The position numbers and the translations under genes are program-made. From NCBI GenBank assembly GCA_003013855.2, contig ML058433.1, forward strand, positions 5,145,966-5,209,965: a DNA stretch of 64,000 nucleotides, written 5' to 3'. Positions 45,733 to 56,256 of this stretch are shown here, piece after piece; position 1 is the first letter of the stretch, and each line of letters starts with the position of its first letter. This DNA is from Liriodendron chinense. Its lineage: Eukaryota > Streptophyta > Magnoliopsida > Magnoliales > Magnoliaceae. Below the pieces are notes generated by a model that was not told where the DNA came from, ran no database searches, and worked only from the letters and a program-made list of their open reading frames with translations.

Positions 45733-45807
45733 ATGTACACCCATCGACGGCCCCGCAGTTGGTGTCTTAATAGTCCGAGAAATAAAGCATAATGGTTCGG
45801 AAAGACA

Positions 45808-46015
45808 CTAGGCTTCAGCATCATCATAAAGTTGTGCCTCAATCTCGGTTTGAATAACATCTTCGTCATCGCCTACATCTTCACCACCGCCTGTGCCCTC
45901 AACACCAACTTCATTATCATAATAATCCGTGATGGAATCGTTATTGCTGTGATCATTGGCACAATCTGCTTCCCAGTCATCTCTTGAATAATCGATAGGC
46001 TCATCTTCGAGCTGC
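45808..46015 (-). CDS. Acidic C-terminal exon of the T1 antisense gene
   Basis: On the minus strand an open stretch begins near 46015 with LEDEPIDYSRDDWEAD and ends EAQLYDDAEA with TAG at 45810-45808. About a third of its residues are Asp or Glu. It follows the Pro/Glu-rich frame 46538-46233 and most likely forms the C-terminus of the plant-mobile-domain-like protein, joined by splicing or after a frame change. The splice link was not proven. Confidence 0.5.
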
Positions 46016-46232
46016 GACCCTAATCATCAATGAAGATCGTCGCTTGGTCACTATCAGCTTCAAGATCACCTTCAACATTATTTCCTCTACAGCACTGGGC
46101 TTGAGCTCGCCCTCTTCTCACTGTCATAAAAAACCCTACCTTCTGCATTTCCACCTGCTACCTCTGAATGATCTCCTTGTAGTGACGAATCCAAACTCCC
46201 CCACTTTTCGATGTGCAATTCCTCTGCCAACT

Positions 46233-49006
46233 TCAAGTCCTTCCTGGGTGCGGCGGACGTACTTTCGGTGAAAGCTTTATCTTGACTCTCAATCGATCAC
46301 TTGAACGACCTGTTGGAGGATCGTCAACAAATACATCAGAAGGTCTTACCCCTATCATGCCCTCAGTGGGCTTCTTCTCTTCAGCTACTGGAGGAACAGT
46401 CTCTAGTAAATCACCACTAGCACCCGGTACCTCTTCAACTGCAGAACCTGGTTCACCCATCGGTGGTCCACTTCCAACTTCACCACCTCTCTGTGCCGGA
46501 GGACATCTAGGTTCAACCCCTTGCTGATGTCTTCGCAAAGGCGCCCTAAGGTTGTGTCATCCATCCAACACCGCATCATCTTTGCTATGTGTAATTGGCA
46601 CACTTAAGGAAGTTATGTAACTAGTACCAGAGGTCCCAACTGCCTCTCACAGCTCACGTATATAGCCCGGACCACCCTCAGGAATTTTTGCTAATCTCGG
46701 AGGAGAGATATAAAGAGGGAAATGGATAGGCTTAGCACTCTGAGCCCGTGTATATTGCTGCACCCACCATCTCATCTAGCCATACAAATTAGCAGTATGT
46801 CGATAGCTACCGGGTAACATGAATCTCGCACCAGTTCACGTAAGCAGAAGCTGATCCCACATCCATTCCCAGTGAACAGGACCTATACCATACTCTCGTT
46901 CCGTTCTTGTTACGTCTAGCAACGTTGATGGAATACCTTGATCGTAGCCGAATTGCTTAGCGAACCTACTCGGGTAGTAAGGCTTACGCCAGAACTCTAT
47001 GTTCTCACGAAACGGAAGAGAGGTAGTTCGAATGGATATCAGGAATTCTCTATCGACAAAATCGATTGAATGCTTGTCATCCACAACTTCGCGGTCTTCA
47101 TTGACACTAGAAATAGGGAAATGGTAAAAGCAGATCTCATCTCCATCGCGAATCTTCAAGGACACCAATTCTGGCATCTGAACCATCATTTTGGCTCCCA
47201 TAAATATGAAAAGAGGAGCACATTCTAGAAGGAAATATGAATGAAGCCTCATATCATACACCCACGGGAAATAAATGCCTAACCAACCGCAGAAGTAATG
47301 TCATGGACAATAAGCTACGTCCATTCCATTTGCAAGCTTGTCAGGATTGCTAACGACATAACCAAACGCTCTGTATATGCTACACAACACAGGCGGTGCT
47401 AAAGAAAGACATCGACCGCTGTCAAGAGCACCAACCATGACAAAACAAGAAACCCTGATACCATCCGCACCCTTAGAACTGGGGACCGGGACTGCAGACA
47501 ACCAGTACGCCAAGAAACCCGCCAGCTCACAAGTGTGATAAAATTTGTTTGGGCAAGGAAACTTGCACTCGAAGCATTCTCGTATGGCTCTTCGACCCTT
47601 GGCGCTGACCCCATACTTCTTATAATCGATCCTGAAAAGAGAAAAGAGAACCCTACATGAGAAACTACATGGTTGAAGAAAACATTTCATGAAAGAAAGA
47701 AACATTCTACGAAGACTTAGTGCATGTCGTGGCTGAAGTGGACCAGCCAATCCTCATAGTGTATCTTCAAAATAGTATCGAACTGTTGCAATTCAGTGAA
47801 TAGTTCCAGACACACCTACCATCTTTTCAATGACTCTCACTCCTTTAGGAGGACAGCTCTTCATCAAAAGGAACGTACTCACGGTAATACCCGCCGTGGA
47901 TAGGTAAGCCTGCCATCATTCGAAGATCCCCATAGAGTTATACTCATCTCCCCATGAGGAAGATGGAAAGAGTTGGTAACGGAGCTCCAATAGTTCAAGA
48001 AACCCCTAAGTATCACCGGATCTCGAGGAAAGAAACCGGAGGTCGCATTGATAGCATGCTAGAGCTCGATTTCCCTCAATGCATTCTCGTGACGAATCAG
48101 AATCTCCTTCGCCCATGGCTCATAATTGATGCACCGATTCAAATGTCCTCGCATGCAGAAATTTGAAGTCTCCCACATCTTCTGCGTACTCATACGACAG
48201 AATCTCTGACTAACTGTCTCAAAGAAATGAGTCGGGTAAGGCGTGTGAGGGTCACATGTCAGCATAAGGAAGACCATCTCCTTAGATTCACCTATCCTCT
48301 ACTTTTTCCCATTATCTTCTAAGGTGACAGTGAGTAATCTCTCGGGAAGAGAAGTCCATCTCTCCACTTCGTAAAAATGACAAGGTCTACGAGCATCAGA
48401 CGGTTCGATACTCGGGAAGGGCTTATACCTTGTAAGGAACTTCTCATGCAAGATGACCTGATCGTTATAAGGATTCGTGATGAAGAAACCACACTTTGTG
48501 ACAATTTTATTGCTATCCCATCCTATTATCATCCGTTCATGCTTCAGATCGACAAGCTGCGTCAACCGCTCTGCTTGATTAACTGCCTCAACTGGTTGCT
48601 TGCCTCGATCCCCTTTCTTTTTATTCTTCTGACCTTCTTGATTGTCCTCTTGATGTTAGACAAGTAAATTAGAAGTATTCGCTTCAACAGCACTCACAGC
48701 GCAAGCAAGCTGACAATACCAAGAAGCCCATTCTTGTTTGGTCCCTTGTGTTGGAGGCTCAGATGCGGTTTTATTTATAAAAATACACAACAATACTTCA
48801 TGCAGAAGCTGTTTGATGCGATCAGAGAAATCTTTCACCTCGGGCTCAACCATAAGAAAGAAACGAGAGTTACGCTTTGTTGGGGGAGGATTTGAAGAGG
48901 CTTCAGCCACCCTCTTTCGGGTACGTTGTATTAGTATCGGACCAAAAGTTTGTGACAGCGAAAGCTTCACCAGAAGACCTTGTTGTCGTCACCATGATTC
49001 ATCGTG
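46233..49006 (-). pseudogene. Antisense plant-mobile-domain-like gene in T1
   Basis: The minus strand codes from a likely start at 49006 (MNHGDDNK). Blocks are at 48970-48656 (KRNSRFFLMVEPEVKDFSD), 48565-48299 (KCGFFITNPYNDQVILHEKF) and 48277-48059. A main exon runs 47631-46836, preceded by a strong acceptor (TCTTTTCTCTTTTCAG ending at 47632). The main exon has FYHTCELAGFLAYWLSAVPV, LAPPVLCSIYRAFGYV, HYFCGWLGIYFPWVYD and HWEWMWDQLL, which resemble the plant mobile domain (PMD). One TGA (47303-47301) interrupts it where Trp is expected. A Pro/Glu-rich part follows at 46603-46233. Tat-lineage elements are known to carry extra ORFs, some antisense, between pol and 3' LTR. The exact exon chain is inferred; function is unknown. 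Confidence 0.65.
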
Positions 49007-49681
49007 ACACATAAACAAGAGAACATCAGAAGACAATACGATTCACATAATAAATAACGCAGTAAGGTATACAGCACAAGAAGTAAGATCACACCATTCG
49101 AACAAAATCGCATATGCAAACAAACCATAAGTAGAATGGTCCACACAATCACAATCAAGAAAACACGAAGACAGCAAAGTTCAAATGCACATTGAATGAG
49201 CAATCACGCATATCTCATAACGCAACAAATGTAATCATAATTGTACACATGCATATACGTATATGATCGATGTGCTCGCGAATTCACGTTTAAGCCTGCA
49301 TCGCACCATGCATTCGACTTAGAAATGATCTCGATAAGCCCATATATTTACGAAAAACATTTGGCAAAGCCAGGGGACAATCCCAACATCGGATGCACAT
49401 GATTATTTGCATGCAGCAATTTTACGTGCACTTAAAAGCATTATGATCGAAGTCCGACAGGTATATTCCAAAAACAAGGCTCTGGGTGCATGCGCCAGCC
49501 ACATGCGCTGGCTCTCGGAGGATTTCCACATGCACCCAGGATCAAATCTTATGCACCAAATAGTAGTTGGAAGGGCACATGCGCCCACAGAGGGGTAACA
49601 TGTGCCCACTCCCTAGCGGAGAGCTCTCTCACCTTAGAGAATTTTACTTCTTCGACTTGGAAAATGAGTGAATGACTCAGT
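49007..49681 (+). other. T1 3' non-coding region upstream of the polypurine tract
   Basis: No gene. 49007-49260 could be the promoter/5' UTR side of the antisense gene. 49480-49680 has ACATGCGCC words and the block CACTCCCTAGCGGAGAGCTC, also found in the complement of 55751-55908 beside the T2 polypurine tract. That shows it is the conserved internal 3' end of this family. Confidence 0.6.
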
Positions 49682-49707
49682 GGGGGGGGGGGGGGGGGGG
49701 GGGGGGG
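49682..49707 (+). repeat. 26-base poly-G, expanded polypurine tract of T1
   Basis: An unbroken G run in the polypurine position. It is followed by a partial LTR copy (49708-49825) and then a second G run (49826-49834, GGGGGGGGGACT) directly before the LTR start. T2 has the matching 36-base C run at 55715-55750. Confidence 0.8.
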
Positions 49708-49825
49708 CACCCATGATAAAACAACATGTGGCAGTCCATCTACGACAATCTGGATTAATTCCAGGACTGGAAAACACCTGAAAAATGTGATCAGACGCCA
49801 GCGCAACCCTAACCCTTGGCGACCT
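49708..49825 (+). repeat. Partial duplicate of the T1 3' LTR 5' end
   Basis: CACCCATGATAAAACAACAT through TTGGCGACCT repeats the LTR from about its 18th base (49855-49970) with only a few differences. The first 17 bases of the LTR are missing and poly-G takes their place. Confidence 0.85.
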
Positions 49826-49837
49826 GGGGGGGGGACT

Positions 49838-52406
49838 TGTTGGGGCTCAAATTCGCACCCATGATAAAACAACATGTGGCAGTCCATCTACGACAATCTG
49901 GATTAATTCCAGGACTGGAAAACACCCAAAAAATGTGATCAGACGCCAGGACAACCCTAACCCTAGGCGACCTGTGCAGTCGTGACTAAAGCCTACAAAT
50001 GTTATTTCGGAGTAGATCTAGACATGCATATTACCGCCAAATGATTCAAAATGTACAAAAACCCTTAACACCCGAATTTGAATATCGTGCAGTGCTTATT
50101 TTTATCTACGCACCTCGAAATTTATTTTTACCACTATCTAGAGCTGATTGAAAGGGTCCGAAACCTACGATTCCTATTTTGGAGCTGATCTAGACATGTG
50201 TATTGCCATCAAATGATCCAAAATGCCCAAAAATCCCCGACTACCAAGTTTTAAAGTTGGGCGATGCATACTTTCATGTGCGCGCTTCTAGGAGCGAAGT
50301 TCATGTACGAAGAGCCGACCTGGAGGGTCCAAATTAGGAAACAACTATCAAAGTTTGTGACATCTGGTCCTCCACACTGCATCTCGTTCATTTGATAGGT
50401 CGATAAGAGCTTAAAAGTAGCTTGGCGTCAGTGACCTCGGTCCCCGAAAGAGTATCTATCATTGGAAGGGTCACCGATCGAAGCCTGCAATCCTGAAATA
50501 TTCTAAGCCTGGAGGTTGTTTCTCTCTTGCAGAGTGCAAAACCCAAAATTATTCTAAGTAGTGAAAATTTTACATTTTATAGAGGGACATGCGCCAGTAA
50601 CATGCACCCGGGACATTTCCTCCTAGAAAACTTTCGAAAAAATTTAAGTTTGGGCACATGCGCCAGCCCTGGAAAAGCATGCGCCAGCCATAGTCGCCAG
50701 CCAAAGTCATCCGAAAATCCTCCTGGAAACACATGCTCTCACCATATTCGGTTGCCCGGACTAGAACCCGATCACTTAACTATAAATAGCAGGTCGACTT
50801 GATGACCATAAGCAACATCATCCGTATACGACCTTAGAGCAACGCAAGAGGTAACATGCGTCCGCTCCATCTTCCCTTGCCAGATCCCTTTAGAGGTGGG
50901 CACAAACCAAGCCAGCTCGAAAGCTCGGCTTGGATTGGTTCGAATGGAAGTTCAAACCAAACCAAACCTCCAAGTCATGCTCGTTTGAAAAAACAAACCA
51001 AGCTCAAACTAGGGCAGTACCAGCTCGGCACGACTTGAAGCTCGATTTGATTCAGCTCAGTTTGATTCGGCTCGTAGATTATAAGCACACTGTTTCCTGT
51101 GGTGTGAACCACTTGAGCTTTGGATATGATTCCATTTTGGGATCATGTCCTAAAATGATATGTAAAACAGATGGACAGTATGGATAATACATAATCATGA
51201 TGACATGGAAATACATAATACATACACATGAATGCACACTGTTTCCTTGCACTTGTAAAATTATTCTTGTGTACTTTTGTTTGGAAAATACTCTTACATG
51301 TCTATTTTGAAGTTGCACTCCTTTGAAGGATGTTAAACATCATATAGTAAGATATATTTGTACTTTTTTTTTCTAACTTTTTAAATTCTCTTCTAATTAA
51401 ATAAACAAGGAAAAAAAGAGCTGCTGCCTGTTTGAACTTGGCTTGACCTGGTTCGAAAATTTTGACCAAATCGATCCCGACTCGAACCAAATTTTTCTGG
51501 AGCAAACCAAACTCGGGCCGCATGGGTCAGCCCGAAACCCAAACCAAACCGATCCATAAACTGCAGTGGTACAAAAACAAGCCAAACCAAACTAGGGCTA
51601 ACTCGGCTCGGCCCAGATCGTTGCCCACCTCTAGATCCCTTCGTCGGAAAGGGATTTCCTCGCTAGAAAAGGATTTTCCCGCCAAAGTCCAAATGAGAGG
51701 GAGAAAACTCTAAAAACGGCTAAGTGTTGGAAATTCCACACTTTTACAGAGGGACATGTGCCCACCTCCTTATGGCCTGAAACCCTGGAAAATGATTAAG
51801 TGTTGGAAATTCCACACTTTTCAAGAGGGACATGTGCCCACCTCCTAGTGGCCTAAAATCATGGAAAATTAGTTAAGTCTGAAAGGGACATGTGCCCACC
51901 ATTCCACCCCAGGAGCATGTGCTAGCGCCTGGGAGGAAAACTCTCACTCTCTCTCTTTCCTAACTTTGGCCACATGCACCCACATCTACTCTCACATGAG
52001 CCAGGACAATCTTGCCTGACCCGGGAAGTCCGTGGCGTGGCCCGCTTTCGTTGGGTCCCTCTTCTCCGTCGTACTATCCCTCCTAAATAAACATCGTCGA
52101 GCTCTATCCATCCCCCGAACTAAATCTTCTAACGGTCGACATTAAATAGCCTGAATCAGCGATTTAATAAAAAATAACCAACACTTACCAAATTTGTAAG
52201 TCTGATAACCCCCTTTTAAGAGCATAAATTAACCGAAAGCAAGTAAAACTAAACGGAATTTGACCGACACCAAGAGAGGGACTTGGTTTCTCCATGATCT
52301 GAAACACCATAATAATGCACCGCATCAATTTCAGTCACCATCATAATCTCTGAATATCCTAATTAAGTGGTAAACAAGTCCAGTACTTAATCATTTTTAG
52401 CCCTGG
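49838..52406 (+). mobile_element. T1 3' LTR, cut by T2
   Basis: It starts TGTTGGGGCTCAAATTCGC and follows the same order of blocks as 12613-14450, including TATAAATA at 50781-50788. A hAT MITE (50891-51633) is inserted and T2 begins at 52407, after CATTTTTAGCCCTGG. The U5 part is therefore missing from the window. It differs clearly from the 5' LTR by eye. Confidence 0.8.
50891..51633. mobile_element. hAT-type MITE, 743 bp, perfect 8 bp TSD
   Basis: The ends are TAGAGGTGGGCA and TGCCCACCTCTA, a 12 bp terminal inverted repeat. GATCCCTT is duplicated exactly at 50883-50890 and 51634-51641. Eight-base duplications and TA-G-G termini of this kind define hAT elements. The subterminal parts are rich in GCTCGG/CCGAGC words. 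No transposase is encoded, so it is non-autonomous. It sits inside the T1 3' LTR and is therefore younger than T1. Confidence 0.9.
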
Positions 52407-55400
52407 TGTTAGAACTAAAAAATGCGTAAGGCAGTTTTCTTGTGTTTCCTTATTTTAGGGGATTTCTGAGTATAGAGACATTCATAGACAATCATAGCAT
52501 TCACGAAATATAAACGAGAAGAGATCACAAGGCGAATTTTATTCTAGATATTCTGACATCTTTTACATTTCAGGCTGTGATATTTGTCATGAGCCCTTAA
52601 TTACATCAATGGTTGATCACATTTGATTAAAAGGCAAAAGACTAACCCGCCAAGGATTATGGTCTTGAGTTCATGGTCGTAGAGACTTATTTATTTCTTT
52701 GTTATGGACTGAGCAATGTTTTTTAGACAAGTCTGATGTCTATGTCCCATTTTCTTTTGAGTTGTCCGAATTGAAGGACTATCAGGATTTTTAATCGAGT
52801 GCAATGTTGGGCCCCCTTCCATATTTTTATGACGGGTGACCACTGGAGTATATGAACATCGATTGTTGGTTGGCACGACCCAAAGCCCTCTTCCCAAATT
52901 TTTATGACAGGTAACCTTGAGAAGGCGCAACTCGAAGCCCTCTTCCCATATTTTTATAACGGGTGACCTCGAGATGGTAAGACTCAGAGCCCTCTTCCCA
53001 TATTTTTATGACTGGTGACTATGAGAATATGCATCACAATTGACTGATCAGCTCAACCAGCGGATCCCGTTGTGGATGGGTAGGGCATCGACTAGCTTTT
53101 GTAATGGCAGTCCATAACAGGACATTTTGAATATCGTTGGAACTCTTTTGATTTTGGTTTCTAGTGGTAACCATAATCCCTTAGGTTTAGCCTTGGACCT
53201 TTATTTGGGATGAACTAAGCTATTAGAGTACATTAATGAATACAAAGTAAATATGTTCAATCTTGGAGTCCAGCGACTCGTCTTCGAGAACATTTTTTTC
53301 TTCTGTATATCTTCCGATTATCGATTTGAGATTGAATAAGTTGTATCGAGCCAGGCTCCTTCGAGGATTCAAGTCCAGCAGACTTGATCGTAAATTTCTG
53401 AAGCCTATAAATGGCTAAGTATCGGGTCTGATAGATGCCCATTTATGACAATATTTTATAAACGATGGGGATTGGTATCCCATACGTACTTGATTTAGTT
53501 GCCTTGTAGCATGAAAATGTTAAGTTTGTTTTGGCATCAGTGAGATTGCGTTTAGTTTTAGTTGGCATTAGTCGATCTTCGAGCTAATAGGGCACTTCCT
53601 AAGGCTGAAAATGACTAAGTATTGGGCCTGTTTACCGCTTAATTAGGATATTCGGTGAATACTTGTGATGATTATCTTCAAATGGTGATGGATTGTGTTC
53701 ACTGTGGTCGTAATGATGCTAGATCCACTTTGGCATTAGTGAGATCGCATTTTATTCTACTTGGAGTCGGTCGATTTTTGAGCCAACAGGGCACTTCCCA
53801 AGGCTAAAAATGACTAAATATTGGGCTTGTTTACTTCTTAATTAGTGTATTCGATGATTAGGAAATTGAATAACATCGTTGCGATGCGTTATTCTGGTGT
53901 TTCATACCACGAAGAAACTAAGTCTCCCTCTTGACGTCGGTCCAATTCCACTTGATTCTTCTTGATTTCAACTGTTTTATGCTCCTATGGAAGGATTTTT
54001 AGATTTACAAATTTGGCTAAGTATTGGTCATTTTTTATTAAATCGCTGATTCAGGCCGTTTAACATCGACCGTTGGAAGATCTGATCCAGGGGATGGACA
54101 GAGATTGACGATGTGCATTTAGGAGTGATAGTACAATGGAGAGGTAGACCACATCGAAGGAGGGCTACGCCACAGAATTCCCGGGCATGGGAAGATCGTC
54201 CGGGCACATGTGAGGGTTGTGTGGGCGCATGTGCCCTGAGGTGGGTGCATGTTGCCCCCTCCCTGGGTGCATGTGTCCAAGGTTGGAGAAAAGAGAGTGA
54301 GATTCCCCCTCCCTGGCGCATGTGGCATAACACATGCACCTAGGGTGGAGTGGTGGGCGCATGTTACTATGCAACTTAGCTGATTTCCATGTTTTTTAGG
54401 CTGAAAAATAGTGGGCGCATGTCCCTATGCAGATAGTGGGATTTCCGACTACTAAGCCATTTTTCGGTTCCTCTAGGCAAAAGGAGGTGGGCGCATGTCC
54501 CTCTACAAAGTGGAAAAACTTTACTACTTAGAATATTTTCCAGATTTCCTCTCTCTCCCTCTCTCCATTCGAACTCCTTTGGGAAAATCCCTTTCCAGCG
54601 AGGGGTTCCGGTAAGGAAATCCCTTTCCGATGAGGGGATCCGATGAGGGATGACAGAGCGGGTGCATGTTACCTCTTGTGTCGCTCTGAAGCCGTCCAAA
54701 GATGATATTGCTTATGGTCATCAGGCGGACTTACTATTTATAGTAGTTTAATTGAGTTCGAGTCCAGGGCAAACGGATATGGTGAGCGCATGTATTTCTG
54801 GAAGGATTTTCAGGTGAATGTGTCGGGAGAATGTGGTTGGTGCATGTGGCTGGGCGCATGTGATTTCAGGCCAGGCGCATGTCTCAAATCAAACTTTTTC
54901 CAGACGATTTTCAAGAGAATTTCCGAGAGGGATTTTTTCGGGTGCATGTGGTTTTGGAGCTCCCATATGTCCCTCTTGAAAATGTAATTTCTCCACTACT
55001 TAAAATATTTCAAGATCCTGCGCTCTACAAGAGAGAAATGGCTCCCAGACTTAGAATATTTCAGGATTTAAGGCTCCGACGAGTGACCCTCCCAAGGACA
55101 GGTACCCTTTCAGCGACCAAAGTCACTGACGCCAAGCCACTTTTAAGTTCTTATCGATCTATCGAATGAACAGGATGGGATGTGGAAGACCAGATGTTGT
55201 AAACTTTGGTAGTTATTTCCTAGTTTCGAACCTCCAGGTCAGCTCTTCATATAGGAACTTTGCCCTAGGAAGCATGCAAATGAAAATACGCATTGCACGA
55301 CATTCAAACTTGTTATTTAAGGGTTTTCGGGTATTTCAGACCATTTCACAGCAATACGCATGTCCAATTCCCTTTTGAAATAATATTTACAGGCTTTAGG

Positions 55401-55705
55401 ATTTTTCAGTCAGCTCCAAACAAGGGCAAAACACATTTTTAGGTGCGCAGGTAAGGATATGCGATGCGCAGCATTCAAACTTACTAGTTAAGGGTTTTCG
55501 GGCATTCCAGATCATTTGGCAGCAATACACATGTCCAGTTTCACTCAGAAATGACATTCGTGGGTTTCGATTATGATTGCGAAAGTCGGCAAGGGTTTGG
55601 ATTGGTCTGGTTTTTTCAAGTATTTTTTACCCTGAAATTAATCTGAATTGTCGTAGATGGGCCTCACATGTTGTTTTATCATGGGTGCGAATTTAAGCCC
55701 TAATA
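52407..55705 (-). mobile_element. T2: Tat LTR, minus strand, complete
   Basis: On the plus strand it runs from TGTTAGAACTAAAAAATGC to AATTTAAGCCCTAATA, 3299 bp, and is the complement of the T1 LTR. It includes the hairpin array (52818-53018), the ~198 bp tandem unit (53560-53850), the CATGTG hairpin (54315-54340), the GCGCATGT word array (54190-54960) and the TATA box (54735-54742). A poly-C polypurine complement follows on its right, so this is the 3' LTR of a minus-strand element inserted in the T1 3' LTR. Confidence 0.87.
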
Positions 55706-55713
55706 AGTGCCCC

Positions 55714-55714
<1 letters not shown>

Positions 55715-55750
<36 letters not shown>
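55715..55750 (-). repeat. 36-base poly-C, complement of the T2 polypurine tract
   Basis: The unbroken C run, read on the minus strand, is poly-G followed by AGGGGCACT and the LTR start, the same position and form as in T1. Its length is exceptional for a polypurine tract. Confidence 0.8.
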
Positions 55751-55752
<2 letters not shown>

Positions 55753-55908
55753 CGTGCTGCATTGGATGCTTACGTCACACTAGTGCAGTGCACTGGTTCC
55801 CGGGCTCAGCTATAAATAGGTGACTCACTGATTCATTTGCTCATTTTCGAGTCTAAGAAGTAATTTTCTCTTAGGTGAGAGAGCTCTCCCCTAGGGAGTG
55901 GGCGCATG
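55751..55908 (-). other. Internal 3' end of T2
   Basis: The complement of this stretch matches 49590-49680 next to the T1 polypurine tract (CACTCCCTAG, GAGAGCTCTCTCACC). It carries an additional ~75 bp beside the poly-C that T1 lacks. The rest of T2 is displaced beyond the window by the next insertion. Confidence 0.7.
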
Positions 55909-56256
55909 TGTTGGGGTCCCAAAATGTAGGGGCCCTTAAAACAAACAAGATGGCCACATACCTCCAAAAGAATCCCACAAAATGCCTACTAGTAAGCGTA
56001 AAATGGAGATTTACAAAAATCCCCTTAGCCAATGTTGGCTGAAATCTCCGATGGGCCCCACGAATCATCGTGATCGGAACCGTTCAAAATCGAACCAGTG
56101 ACTTCATTATGAATTATGATGAACAATGCATGTGATCCTATCATCAAGCGGGCCTCACAAACCCTTCGAAATTCAAAACCCAACTTAGAGCGTTCAAAAG
56201 TCCATCAACGCACCCATAAATTCGGACTCCCACACACCCATAAATTCGGGTCCCAT
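55909..56256. mobile_element. Unidentified LTR-like terminus (TGTTGGGGTCCC)
   Basis: TGTTGGGGTCCCAAAATG starts abruptly within T2 sequence and looks like an LTR end. It is cut at 56257 by Athila 3. A short direct repeat of ACCCATAAATTCGG occurs at 56214 and 56239. Family and orientation are undetermined. Confidence 0.5.

Larger units (their letters stand above)
12613..52406 (+). mobile_element. T1: large Tat/Ogre-like LTR retrotransposon with nested insertions
   Basis: Component order is 5' LTR (12613-15468 plus 23188-23562), PBS (23564-23581), gag (24.1-26.3 kb), protease (26.3-26.8 kb), RT (28.9-31.8 kb), RNase H, archaeal-type RNase H, integrase (to 33977), antisense genes (34.1-49.0 kb), poly-G polypurine tract (49682-49707 and 49826-49834) and 3' LTR (from 49838). 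Removing inserted DNA leaves roughly 19-20 kb, normal for Ogre-type elements. Insertions are Athila 1, a minus Tat LTR fragment, an Athila solo LTR, Athila 2 and a hAT MITE. T2 interrupts the 3' LTR, so no target duplication can be checked. The two LTRs differ visibly, and the duplication at 26.8-28.9 kb may mean the left and right parts come from different copies. Confidence 0.75.

Noticed and set aside
47632..47750. N-terminal part of the 149-codon minus-strand frame as true protein start
   Set aside because: A strong splice acceptor at 47632 precedes the PMD-like sequence. The upstream residues read like intron (Phe/Leu/Ser-rich, no similarity), so the exon rather than the ATG sets the start.
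55803..55812. TATA-like CTATAAATAG on the plus strand as a promoter of a separate LTR
   Set aside because: The surrounding sequence is the complement of the internal 3' end of the Tat family (compare 49590-49680), so it is not at a U3 position. A chance TATA word is more likely.
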